Shown here piece by piece: positions 42,565 to 50,984 of a DNA stretch of 64,000 nt; the first letter of the stretch is position 1, and the number at the start of each line of letters is the position of its first letter. The notes under the pieces are model-generated. The model ran no database searches and was not told the origin of the DNA. It saw only the letters and a program-made list of their open reading frames with translations. This stretch comes from CALLCD01 sp039196965 (GTDB lineage Bacteria > Pseudomonadota > Alphaproteobacteria > Caulobacterales > Hyphomonadaceae): contig JBCCUK010000009.1 of assembly GCA_039196965.1 (NCBI GenBank), positions 1-64,000 on the forward strand, read 5' to 3'. Position numbers and translations under genes: made by a program.

Positions 42565-43500
42565 TTAGGGTGCGGTTGCTGTTCGTTCCATGCGGGAGGA
42601 GGTCCAGACGAGTATAGCGATTGTCGCGCACATCGCTGGATATGCAATAGCCGCCGAAGGGGAGAGCGAAGGTATGCCACTGAAAATCATGCCCTCATTT
42701 CCGCCGGGTATCAGGAGTATAGCTGTCCCCATGAAGACGCCGCCAACAAAACAGGTGAGAGCTCCGGTAAATGTCGGCCACTGAAGTCTGAAACAGTCCT
42801 TCTGAATGCTGGCGATCACAGCACCAACAATGACTGCGCAGAAGAGCCCGATCAACTCGCCCACTTCGATGAACAGAGAGGATGACCAGTTCTCAGATGC
42901 GCTGACGGCGATACGCGTATAGTGCCAGGGGCCAATGGCGAGGGTGATCACCGCGCCAAGTCCACCGATGACCGACAGATAGGCCGCGACGGGTTTGCCG
43001 GGTGTGCCCCGCTGCTGTTTGCGTCTGACGCTTGCGATCCAGAATGCGATGACCATGGCGAGGCAGAATACAATCCAGCCAATCGATATCAGGTTGATAT
43101 CGCCGATGAGGCTGCCGGTCACATCCGGACGCGGCAGGTCTAGAATAGGTCCGAAACTGGCACCGACGAAAAGTCCCGGGAACAGCATGAGATATCGGGT
43201 CTCGCCGCAGCCAAGCTTGTCTATGGTTCCAAAATTACAGGCTCCGTTGATGACGGCTCCGATGCCGAACAGAGCTCCGCCGACCGCTGAGGTCCAGGCC
43301 GCTGAATGGCTCGGTAGAAGTCCGCCCCAACGCTCTGAAAACCACCCGGCGGGCAAAAGCACCATCGCAACGATCCCACTGCAGAGAAGGAACGACATGA
43401 AGCGGCGCGCGCGGCCGTGGAGAACAAGTTCCGAGACTGCACCAACAGCGCAGGTGCTGCCGCGCCGTATGGCGTAGCCAATGGCTATGGCGAGCAGCAA
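42565..43500 (-). CDS. YeeE/YedE family transporter (sulfur-compound uptake)
   Basis: A membrane protein of at least 311 residues with about nine segments. Conserved family cysteines are in RRGSTCAVGAV near the start and GAVINGACNFGTIDKLGCGE near 81-100; in YeeE these relay thiosulfate. The start is unresolved. TTG 43500 is the only standard start codon close by, but it lacks a ribosome-binding site. The open frame continues upstream through TTERLIYISC, where an ATT codon 8 nt after GGAG could serve. Function as thiosulfate importer is inferred from family; no sulfur genes adjoin. Confidence 0.75.
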   Translation of the reverse strand: MLLAIAIGYAIRRGSTCAVGAVSELVLHGRARRFMSFLLCSGIVAMVLLPAGWFSERWGGLLPSHSAAWTSAVGGALFGIGAVINGACNFGTIDKLGCGETRYLMLFPGLFVGASFGPILDLPRPDVTGSLIGDINLISIGWIVFCLAMVIAFWIASVRRKQQRGTPGKPVAAYLSVIGGLGAVITLAIGPWHYTRIAVSASENWSSSLFIEVGELIGLFCAVIVGAVIASIQKDCFRLQWPTFTGALTCFVGGVFMGTAILLIPGGNEGMIFSGIPSLSPSAAIAYPAMCATIAILVWTSSRMERTATAP

Positions 43501-43746
43501 GCAGCTGATATAGATCAGGCGCTCAGTGGTAATGGGCGACGCTCCACACTTCCGATGCTTAGCCCCAGAGTGTTTTACCTCCGATGAGGGCTGTCTGCCT
43601 AGGCCGTGACAGGATGTTGAACAAAGGGCGTGCTCAAAGGTGTTGATCTTCGCCGATAGGAATTCTCTTCGACTGCTTAGAATTCATCGTTTCCGATCAA
43701 TGGCCTGGTGGATTAAGCACTCTCCTCGCAACAGAGTGAGCCTAAC

Positions 43747-44568
43747 ATGGGTACGTCTATTCCATTCTTTCAGGTCGATGCTTTTGCATCAAAGCCCTTC
43801 GAAGGAAACCAGGCCTGCGTCATGCCGCTTGATGCCTATCTGCCTGACAAAACCCTTCAGGTCATTGCGGCGGAAAACAATGTTGCCGAGACCGCCTTTA
43901 TCGTTCCTGACGGGGAGGGACGCTGGCAGCTGCGCTGGTTCACGCCAACCGTGGAGGTGCCCTTGTGCGGTCACGCCACTTTGGGATCCGCCCATGTAGT
44001 CTTCGAGCATTTGGGATACGATGGCGAGCAGGTGACATTCGTCACGCGCCAATCCGGTGAGCTCTTCGTTTCGAGGGCCGATACTGGTTTGATCATGGAC
44101 TTTCCTGTTTCACCTTTGAAGCAAGTCGAGGTGACACCTGAGATGGAAGCTGCGCTTGGGACCCGTCCTCTTGCGGCCTGGAGCGGCAATTTTCTTGCCT
44201 GTCTTTTTGCTGATACCGAAGCCATCCTGAACCTCTCTCCGGACTATGCCGCGCTTGCAAAGATTGATGGAAGCGCGCCGGGCTGGGATCTCGGAAATGT
44301 AGGTTGCGTCGCCGCAGGCGGACCGAGTGGTGCCGATGTCATCAGCCGATTTTTTGCGCCGGGTTCGGGCATTGGCGAAGATCCTGCAACTGGGGCGTGG
44401 CATTGCATGGTTGCACCACTCATGTCGGCGCAGCTGGATAAAGACAAGCTAAACTGTTTCCAAGCCTATCCCGGCCGGGGTGCATGGATCGGTACGGAAG
44501 TGCAGGGCGAGCGGGTCAAGTTATCCGGTACGTCGGTAACGGTCATTGAGGGGCAGTTTTACGTCTAG
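43747..44568 (+). CDS. PhzF family isomerase/epimerase
   Basis: A 273-residue PhzF-fold protein. The opening FFQVDAFASKPFEGNQACV, the catalytic E48 in NNVAETAFIVP, and LRWFTPTVEVPLCGHATLG and GIGEDPATGAWHCM are all typical. PhzF in phenazine makers isomerises DHHA, but most members act on unknown substrates and phenazine genes are absent here. The last 26 bp overlap the 3' end of the convergent DMT transporter gene. Confidence 0.88.
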   Translation: MGTSIPFFQVDAFASKPFEGNQACVMPLDAYLPDKTLQVIAAENNVAETAFIVPDGEGRWQLRWFTPTVEVPLCGHATLGSAHVVFEHLGYDGEQVTFVTRQSGELFVSRADTGLIMDFPVSPLKQVEVTPEMEAALGTRPLAAWSGNFLACLFADTEAILNLSPDYAALAKIDGSAPGWDLGNVGCVAAGGPSGADVISRFFAPGSGIGEDPATGAWHCMVAPLMSAQLDKDKLNCFQAYPGRGAWIGTEVQGERVKLSGTSVTVIEGQFYV

Positions 44569-45463
44569 GCTTAGGTGACTTCGCCGGACGCTGGGCAAGC
44601 CAGACCCCGCCGAGTATCAGCGTGAAGGCGAGCAGTGTGTTCCAGCTTTGCTGCTCCCTGAAGAGGACCCAGCCGAGGCCCGCCGAGATGACCGGTATGA
44701 GGTAGCCGGTAAGCGATAGAAACGTGGCTCCAGCCCGCTGAACAAGGGCCATGTAAAGCATGGACGCGACAGCTGATGGACCAACACCGAGTGCGATTAC
44801 GCTCATGATGGAGGATGTGCTCGGGTCAAGGGCTTCCCAATCGACACTCAGCAGCATGGGTGCGGCTAGCACCGCGCCTGCCGTGACAAATCCTGCAGCG
44901 AAGACCAGCGGGGACATTCGCGGGGCGGCCCGAGCAAGCAATGTACTGCTGGCATAAAGCGCTGTGGCGAGGAGCAAGAGGAGCTGCGCAATGGCCGAGG
45001 CGGACTGATAGTTCTCCATGATGTCCGGAGCCAGCAAAACGAGAACGCCCAGGAAGCCGATCCCAATACCGATAGCGACCTGTTGGGTCAGCTTCTCATC
45101 GGCAAATAGCGCATTGGCCCCAATAACAACAAAGATCGGCGTGGCGGCCACATAGAGCGCGGCAAGGCTTGAGTCGACCGTTTGCTGAGCTGTGGTGATT
45201 AGGAAGAACGGCCCTGTCATTCCAAGGAAACCCATTAGCACAATTGCGCCCCAACGCTTCATATCGCCGAAGGCGGGGTAGCGCTCGCCGGATACCAGAA
45301 CCGCGACGTTCAGAATGATCGCGCCAATACCAAGGCGCGCCGGAATGATCACGCCAACAGGCAGCGACTCGACCGCTCCACGTGTCATCGCATAGGCACC
45401 AGCCCAGATGATGGATAGGGTCCAAAACAGGAGCCAGTCTGTTGTGTCGCGGCGAGTCTCCAT
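44543..45463 (-). CDS. EamA/DMT-superfamily transporter
   Basis: A 306-residue protein with ten transmembrane segments in two EamA repeats. The first opens WTLSIIWAGAYAMTRG and the second is preceded by AIAQLLLLLATALYASSTLLA. Members export metabolites or amino acids; the substrate is unknown. The tail is basic (AKSPKPRRKTAPQ). It is convergent with phzF, overlapping by 26 bp, and divergent from the protease gene. Confidence 0.85.
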   Translation of the reverse strand: METRRDTTDWLLFWTLSIIWAGAYAMTRGAVESLPVGVIIPARLGIGAIILNVAVLVSGERYPAFGDMKRWGAIVLMGFLGMTGPFFLITTAQQTVDSSLAALYVAATPIFVVIGANALFADEKLTQQVAIGIGIGFLGVLVLLAPDIMENYQSASAIAQLLLLLATALYASSTLLARAAPRMSPLVFAAGFVTAGAVLAAPMLLSVDWEALDPSTSSIMSVIALGVGPSAVASMLYMALVQRAGATFLSLTGYLIPVISAGLGWVLFREQQSWNTLLAFTLILGGVWLAQRPAKSPKPRRKTAPQ

Positions 45464-45612
45464 GGTGTTGCAGGTGGCCTTTCAAGTCTGCAAGGTCAAG
45501 CGGCGATTGTCCGGATCGGTTGCAATTGATTGGGCGATCCAAACCTAGAGATCGCAACCATGATTTCAACGTGGTAGTGTTCTTCCCGGCGGGGGATAAG
45601 AAGGGGACGGCA

Positions 45613-46641
45613 ATGCGTGGTTTGATTTTCTTTGTACTGACACTGCTGATTGGGGCAGCTGCCGGGATTTATGCGGATCGAAACGAGCCAACGCGGAGCC
45701 TGATCGGTGATCTGTATGGGCGTCTGCTTGGAAGCAATGTCGTTCTAACGGATAACTCCGGTGTTGAAGTTGCGCCGCGCCATTTCGGCAGTGAACCTTT
45801 CACCAATGAAGATCTTCAGCTATTCAGCCTCCGCAAATGCCTTAAGAAGCCCGAGCGCGAACCACCAGCGGGTGCTGTCTGGCTCGATCCAGCCGATCGT
45901 CGTCCAAGCCTCAACGATCAGGTCCCACCCGCAGTGTTTCCGGATCTCGCCGACCATCCTGGCCTCGTAAAATTCGAGATTATCCAATCGCCCCGAGGGA
46001 CCGAACGGACCCATTGTGCCGGTGTGCGTATCTCCGAACACTGGTTCCTCACAGCGGCCCACTGTTTTGAAGAAACAGACCCCGGCAAAAGAAAACCTAT
46101 CTATGATGTCATCGCCATCTCGCAGACCGAGGATGTAAGAACCGAAGGGGCATTGGCCACGTCAATAACCGGAGCGGTTTGCCATGCCTCCCATGGCATC
46201 ACTTACTACAAATATCCAAATGACGTGGCGCTGTTTTATCTAGACGACGTGGTCGCCTTCGAAGGCGTTCCGATTGCCACCCTTGAGGATGATGACATGC
46301 GCCTGAACGCAACCAGCTTTGACAATGCCTATTATGCGGCCTGGGGATCGAATGGCGGCTCGCGCTTTCTCACAGGCGGTCCGATGCGGCTCGACGAGAT
46401 TGGTGAAGCTGTGCTGAACGGCGCTGGCTCGGGCTCAGTCAGTCCGGCGGTCGGCGACAGCGGGTCGCCGCTCTATGTGGATTATGGTGATGGGCCCTTG
46501 GTTGTCGGGGTCCTGTCCCAGTCCAATCCCGGGGAGGCCTTCGACGAAAGAGTTGCTGTATATGTCCGCGTGAAGTCGGTTCGAGGCTGGGTCGAAAGGA
46601 CCATGGCCATGTGCGAACAGAATGGACGTTATGTGTGCTGA
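45613..46641 (+). CDS. Exported trypsin-like serine protease
   Basis: A 342-residue protein. An N-terminal hydrophobic stretch (MRGLIFFVLTLLIGAAAG) is a signal peptide or anchor. The chymotrypsin-fold triad is visible: H in FLTAAHCF, D in YPNDVALFYL and S in GDSGSPLYV. Cysteines near the histidine, near HCAGV and at the C-terminus suggest disulfides. GGGGA lies 6-7 nt before ATG 45613. The longer open frame from 45442 has no signal. It probably acts in the periplasm or outside. Target and activation are unknown. Confidence 0.85.
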   Translation: MRGLIFFVLTLLIGAAAGIYADRNEPTRSLIGDLYGRLLGSNVVLTDNSGVEVAPRHFGSEPFTNEDLQLFSLRKCLKKPEREPPAGAVWLDPADRRPSLNDQVPPAVFPDLADHPGLVKFEIIQSPRGTERTHCAGVRISEHWFLTAAHCFEETDPGKRKPIYDVIAISQTEDVRTEGALATSITGAVCHASHGITYYKYPNDVALFYLDDVVAFEGVPIATLEDDDMRLNATSFDNAYYAAWGSNGGSRFLTGGPMRLDEIGEAVLNGAGSGSVSPAVGDSGSPLYVDYGDGPLVVGVLSQSNPGEAFDERVAVYVRVKSVRGWVERTMAMCEQNGRYVC

Positions 46642-46659
46642 CATCTTTCGGCTATTGCT

Positions 46660-46788
46660 CTGTTAAGTTCTTTCACTCGGCCATCAACACTTATCAGATT
46701 GCTTTCGTGGCCGGTTTGCCCCATATGGCTCGTGGGCCAGGCACCCCCAACGGTGTCCAGCCTATCTGTAAGGATAGGAGATAAACAG
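46660..46788 (+). promoter_or_regulatory. Structured 5' leader of serC (candidate serC-type RNA motif)
   Basis: Between the protease stop and serC the sequence can form several stems: GGCACC/GGTGTC around an 8-nt loop (about 46739-46758) and CCTATC-TGTAAG-GATAGG (46761-46778), whose right arm runs into the GGAG ribosome-binding site at 46777-46780. An RNA motif upstream of serC has been reported in alphaproteobacteria; whether this leader matches it needs a covariance search. Attenuation or translation control of serC is plausible. Confidence 0.4.
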
Positions 46789-47958
46789 ATGACCACGACA
46801 ACGGCTACCAAGCCGGAGGTGCGCCCTGCGTGCCCCAATTTTTCTTCCGGACCGACGGCCAAGCGCCCCGGATTTTCTCTACAACAATTGCAAGACGCAG
46901 CGCTTGGGCGCTCGCATCGCTCGTCTCTCGCCAAGGCGAAGTTGAAAGAAGCGATTGACCGCACCAAACAGGTTCTCGGACTGCCCGCAGGTTACCGGGT
47001 CGCCATCGTCCCAGCCTCCGATACGGGGGCCGTCGAAATGTGCATGTGGTCCATGCTCGGCGGGCGGCCGGTCGATATCTTCGCCTGGGAAAGCTTCGGT
47101 AAGGACTGGGTCACCGATGCGGTCAACGAGCTGAAACTCGAAAACTGCGAGATTCACACCGGCGATTACGGCGTTCTGCCAAACTTCGCAGCTGCCCGTG
47201 ATGACGCCGACATCGTCTTCACTTGGAACGGCACGACGTCTGGCGTTCGCGTGCCGAACGCTGACTGGATCGAACCCAACCCCCATCGCGTGGTGATTTG
47301 CGATGCCACCTCGGCGGTCTTCGCCCAGGAGATCGAATGGGAAAAGCTCGATGTCGTGACCTATTCCTGGCAGAAAGTGCTGGGCGGGGAAGCGGCCCAC
47401 GGCATGCTGATCCTGTCGCCGAATGCTGTGCGTCGGCTTGAAACCTACACCCCGGATCGCCCGCTGCCGAAGCTCTTCCGTATGCTGAAGGGCGACAAAC
47501 TCAATAATGGCCTGTTCGAGGGTGCAACAATTAACACGCCGTCCTTGCTGTGCACTGAGGATTATCTACAGGCGCTCGATTGGTGCGAGAGCCTCGGCGG
47601 ATGGCAAGCCCTTAAGGCGCGTTCCGACGAAAGTCTCGCCACGCTTACAGAATGGGAAGCCCGCACGGACTGGGTAGGGTTTCTCTGCCCCGATGCATCC
47701 GTGCGCTCGAACACAGGTGTGACCTTTAAGATCGTCGACCCCCGTGTCGCCTCACTCGACGAGGCCGGTCAGCGTGCCTTCGTCAAGAAGATGATGGGGC
47801 TGCTCGATGCGGAAGGCGTAGCTTACGATGCTGCCGGCTATGCAAAGGCCCCTCCCGGGCTGCGCATCTGGTGCGGCGGTACCGTTGAGCCTTCCGACGT
47901 CGCGGCTCTGACGCCTTGGCTCGACTGGGCTTTCCAAGAGACCGTCACGTCTCTTTAG
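46789..47958 (+). CDS. serC: Phosphoserine aminotransferase SerC
   Basis: A 389-residue PLP enzyme converting phosphohydroxypyruvate to phosphoserine. ACPNFSSGPTAKRPG near the start, the PLP lysine K196 in TYSWQKVLGGEAAHG, and TWNGTTSGVRVPNADW show the alphaproteobacterial SerC type. ATG 46789 has GGAG 8 nt upstream; the frame is open from 46699, but that part is leader. It is followed after 10 bp by a GNAT gene and then serA, so serine synthesis forms one operon. Confidence 0.95.
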   Translation: MTTTTATKPEVRPACPNFSSGPTAKRPGFSLQQLQDAALGRSHRSSLAKAKLKEAIDRTKQVLGLPAGYRVAIVPASDTGAVEMCMWSMLGGRPVDIFAWESFGKDWVTDAVNELKLENCEIHTGDYGVLPNFAAARDDADIVFTWNGTTSGVRVPNADWIEPNPHRVVICDATSAVFAQEIEWEKLDVVTYSWQKVLGGEAAHGMLILSPNAVRRLETYTPDRPLPKLFRMLKGDKLNNGLFEGATINTPSLLCTEDYLQALDWCESLGGWQALKARSDESLATLTEWEARTDWVGFLCPDASVRSNTGVTFKIVDPRVASLDEAGQRAFVKKMMGLLDAEGVAYDAAGYAKAPPGLRIWCGGTVEPSDVAALTPWLDWAFQETVTSL

Positions 47959-47968
47959 AGACGCTGCT

Positions 47969-48502
47969 ATGACCGTTACCCTTCGTCCTGCCACCCTGGC
48001 GGATGTCCCCCTTCTCGAAAGGTGGGACACTCAGCCCCATGTCATCGCTGCTACGAGCGATGATCCGGATGCCAAGACAGCATTCGAGGGTGCTGTATGG
48101 GCGGATGAACTTACCGACGAGGATCCAGCCAGCGCATACTTCATTGCCGTGGTTGCGGAGCGCCCTATCGGCGCGATGCAGGTCATCGATCCTGCCCTTG
48201 AGAGAACGCACTATTGGGGAGAGGACTGCCCGCCAAACTTGCGCGCGATGGATATCTGGATTGGTGAGTCAGACTGCCTCGGTAAGGGCTATGGCACGCA
48301 GATGATGACGCTGGCGATTGGAAACGCCTTTGCGACTGAAGCGGTCGAAGCCATTCTTATTGATCCCCTTACGTCAAACACACGTGCCCACCGTTTCTAC
48401 GAACGGCTGGGATTCAAATTTGTCGAGCGCCGCAATTTCGACGGCGACGACTGCCTTGTTTATCGCCTTAACCGCGCCGACTGGCGCACCGGAGACACTT
48501 AA
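47969..48502 (+). CDS. GNAT family acetyltransferase
   Basis: A 177-residue GNAT protein. The acetyl-CoA loop is in SDCLGKGYGTQMMTLAIGNAF (Q/RxxGxG/A as GKGYGT). The C-terminal RAHRFYERLGFKFVERRNFDGDDCLVYRL and the N-terminal LRPATLADVPLLERW are typical of RimJ/AacA-like members. The acceptor is unknown, and aminoglycoside resistance cannot be claimed from sequence. Its position between serC and serA, with only 10 bp and 0 bp gaps, suggests co-expression with serine synthesis. Confidence 0.85.
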   Translation: MTVTLRPATLADVPLLERWDTQPHVIAATSDDPDAKTAFEGAVWADELTDEDPASAYFIAVVAERPIGAMQVIDPALERTHYWGEDCPPNLRAMDIWIGESDCLGKGYGTQMMTLAIGNAFATEAVEAILIDPLTSNTRAHRFYERLGFKFVERRNFDGDDCLVYRLNRADWRTGDT

Positions 48503-50098
48503 ATGCCTAAAGTTCTTATTGCTGATAAGCTCAGCCTTGCTGCCGTTGATATTTTCAAACAGCGCGGCCTTGAAACAGAGACAAAGACCGGCCTTTCAAA
48601 AGAGGAGTTGATCGCTGAAATTCCTGCTTATGATGGTTTGGTCGTGCGCTCGGCTACAAAGCCCGACGCCGATGTCATCGCCGCAGCAGACAATCTGAAA
48701 GTCATCGGCCGCGCGGGTATTGGTGTCGACAATATCGACATCAAGGCCGCAACGGCCAAGGGCGTTGTCGTGATGAACACGCCTTTCGGAAATGCCATTA
48801 CCACCGCAGAGCATGCGATCGCCATGATGTTTGCGGCGGCCCGGCAGATCCCGGCGGCCAATGCCGGCACCCAGGCTGGAGACTGGCCGAAGAAAGCCTT
48901 CATGGGAACCGAGCTTTCCTACAAGACGCTTGGCCTCATTGGTTGCGGCAATATTGGCAGCAGGGTTGCTGAGCGGGCCTGCGGTCTTGCCATGAAGGTT
49001 GCCGCCTATGATCCGTTTTTGACCGAGGAGCGGGCCGTTGAACTCGGTGTCGAGAAAGTTGAGATCGAAGAACTGCTCGCCCGCGCCGATGTGATCACAC
49101 TCCATGTGCCGCTGACGGATCAGACAGCGAATATTCTGTCAGCGGACAATCTCGCCAAGACGAAGAAGGGTGTCATCATCGTCAATTGCGCCCGTGGTGG
49201 CCTGATCGATGAGGCCGCCCTGAAGGATGCACTTGAGAGCGGACATGTGGCTGCTGCTGCGCTTGATGTGTTCGCTGAGGAACCCGCAAAAGACAATCCG
49301 CTGTTCGGTGCCCCGAACTTTATTGCAACGCCGCACCTGGGAGCTGCTACTGCTGAAGCCCAGGAAAATGTTGCCTTGCAGGTTGCAGAGCAGATGTCCG
49401 ATTATCTGCTTACGGGTGCGGTCACCAACGCCCTCAACATGCCATCCGTCACAGCTGAGGAAGCGCCGCGCCTGACGCCCTTTACGACGCTTGCTGAAAA
49501 GCTGGGGGCCTTCGCCGGACAGATTTCCGACTACGGCTTTGAAGAAGTGGTCATCGAATATGAAGGGGAGGTGTCAGAGCTGAACCGCAAGCCGATCACG
49601 GCGTCGGCGCTGGCTGGTCTCCTCCGTCCGAGCCGAGGCGATGTAAACATGGTGTCTGCTCCTGCGATCCTCCAAGAGAGCGGCATCAAGTTGACCGAGA
49701 CCAAGACTGAGGAAAGCCCCGTCTATGACAGCCTGATCAGGATCAAGGTGCTGACCAAGGCGACAGAGAATGCGCCTCAAGGTGGCTGGCGGACGCTTGC
49801 AGGCACTGTGTCTGCTGGGCGACCGCGCATTGTTGAAGTGAAGGGTATGGCGCTCGAAGGCGATTTTTCGGCGACCACGCTCTACGTCAACAATCTCGAT
49901 ATTCCGGGCTTCATTGGCTCCCTCGGAGTGCTTCTCGGTGAAGCCGATGTGAACATCGCAACCTTCCATCTTGGGCGGACAGACGAAGGCGGCGAAGCCA
50001 TCGCGCTTGTCGGCATCGATTCTGAGCCGCCGGCTGCCACTTTGGAGAAACTCCACAAGATGGAGCACATCCGATACGCCAAGGTTCTGACCTTCTAG
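48503..50098 (+). CDS. serA: D-3-phosphoglycerate dehydrogenase SerA
   Basis: A 531-residue enzyme of the long (type I) form. The substrate and NAD domains contain RAGIGVDNIDIKAAT, the Rossmann LIGCGNIGSRVAERA, NCARGGLIDEAAL and the catalytic ATPHLGAAT. An allosteric substrate-binding domain (about 320-450) and a C-terminal ACT domain follow (about 455-531, FIGSLGVLLGEADVNIATFHLGR). It performs the first step of serine synthesis and is probably inhibited by serine through ACT. It starts at the base after the GNAT stop. Confidence 0.97.
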   Translation: MPKVLIADKLSLAAVDIFKQRGLETETKTGLSKEELIAEIPAYDGLVVRSATKPDADVIAAADNLKVIGRAGIGVDNIDIKAATAKGVVVMNTPFGNAITTAEHAIAMMFAAARQIPAANAGTQAGDWPKKAFMGTELSYKTLGLIGCGNIGSRVAERACGLAMKVAAYDPFLTEERAVELGVEKVEIEELLARADVITLHVPLTDQTANILSADNLAKTKKGVIIVNCARGGLIDEAALKDALESGHVAAAALDVFAEEPAKDNPLFGAPNFIATPHLGAATAEAQENVALQVAEQMSDYLLTGAVTNALNMPSVTAEEAPRLTPFTTLAEKLGAFAGQISDYGFEEVVIEYEGEVSELNRKPITASALAGLLRPSRGDVNMVSAPAILQESGIKLTETKTEESPVYDSLIRIKVLTKATENAPQGGWRTLAGTVSAGRPRIVEVKGMALEGDFSATTLYVNNLDIPGFIGSLGVLLGEADVNIATFHLGRTDEGGEAIALVGIDSEPPAATLEKLHKMEHIRYAKVLTF

Positions 50099-50165
50099 GT
50101 ATGGAGAATGCGCAGGGCTGTGCTTAACGACGATAGGCGTCTGATTTCGCGGTACTTTACAGTTT

Positions 50166-50194
50166 GCGCGAAGACCGGAAAGTCGCGCGTTTTT
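50166..50194 (+). terminator. Terminator behind the serC-GNAT-serA operon
   Basis: GCGCGA / TCGCGC around an 11-nt loop (with an inner GAC/GTC) is followed by G and TTTTT, 68 bp after the serA stop. Confidence 0.65.
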
Positions 50195-50258
50195 GGTTTG
50201 ACAGGTAAGATTGGCTCGGCTCTCTGATCGTGTGAACGTCTATCAGAGAGCCGATTCC

Positions 50259-50906
50259 ATGCTTCCTCTTAAAGCAGCTATTCTTACCGTTTCCTGCGCG
50301 ATCTCGACCGCAGGTTTGGCGCTTGCTCAATCCGAAGAAGACGGCAGGACCTCATTTTCTGATATTGTCAGTGAAGTGCGCTTCGGTGTCCTTGCCCACA
50401 ACATTCCAATCGGTGGCAGCGCGGACGCAGAGAATCAGGAAGAGGGCGAGAACATCCAGGTGGAAATCCAGTTCCACACACCAAAACGACTTCGCTGGAA
50501 ATACTTCTTCGATCCGGAGCCCTACATTGTCGGGTCCTGGAACACGGCCGGCAATACAAGTTTTGGCGGTTTCGGCCTGAACTGGGATTGGCAGCTCGGC
50601 AAACGCAAACGCTGGGAGATCGAAACAAGTCTTGGCTATATCGTTCACTCCGGCGAAATCGATATTCCTTTCCCGAATGACCCGGCCAATCCCGCCAATG
50701 CCGCTTTCGACAATAACAATATTCTTTTTGGATCGCGTGATCTCTTCCGATCCACCTTCGCCATCAACCGCCATATTGGCGAGCGCTGGGGCGTTCAGTT
50801 GATTTATGAGCATCTGTCCCACGGTCAGATCCTTGGCGACGGGCGCAATCAGGGAAATGATTCCATTGGCGGTCGGTTTTACTACCGGTTCGGTCGCAGC
50901 GATTGA
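50259..50906 (+). CDS. PagL-like lipid A deacylase (acyloxyacyl hydrolase)
   Basis: A 215-residue outer-membrane beta-barrel candidate. A signal peptide at 1-24 ends ALA. Alternating strands follow, then YEHLSHGQILG with H185 and S187, the His-x-Ser pair of PagL. The C-terminal GGRFYYRFGRSD ends in an aromatic-rich strand typical of barrels. PagL removes the 3-O acyl chain of lipid A at the outer membrane. ATG 50259 is chosen because it opens the signal peptide; the frame is open from 50211. It is not coupled to its neighbours. Confidence 0.8.
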   Translation: MLPLKAAILTVSCAISTAGLALAQSEEDGRTSFSDIVSEVRFGVLAHNIPIGGSADAENQEEGENIQVEIQFHTPKRLRWKYFFDPEPYIVGSWNTAGNTSFGGFGLNWDWQLGKRKRWEIETSLGYIVHSGEIDIPFPNDPANPANAAFDNNNILFGSRDLFRSTFAINRHIGERWGVQLIYEHLSHGQILGDGRNQGNDSIGGRFYYRFGRSD

Positions 50907-50984
50907 TTCCGCGCTCAACCTCTTGCCAACTTTGTTCATTGAACGCACGCTCCGCTGAAAAGACATGATCAGTGGAGGACAGCC

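Noticed and set aside
43747..44568. Phenazine biosynthesis gene
   Set aside because: The PhzF fold is clear but no other phz gene is present, and most PhzF homologues are unrelated to phenazines.
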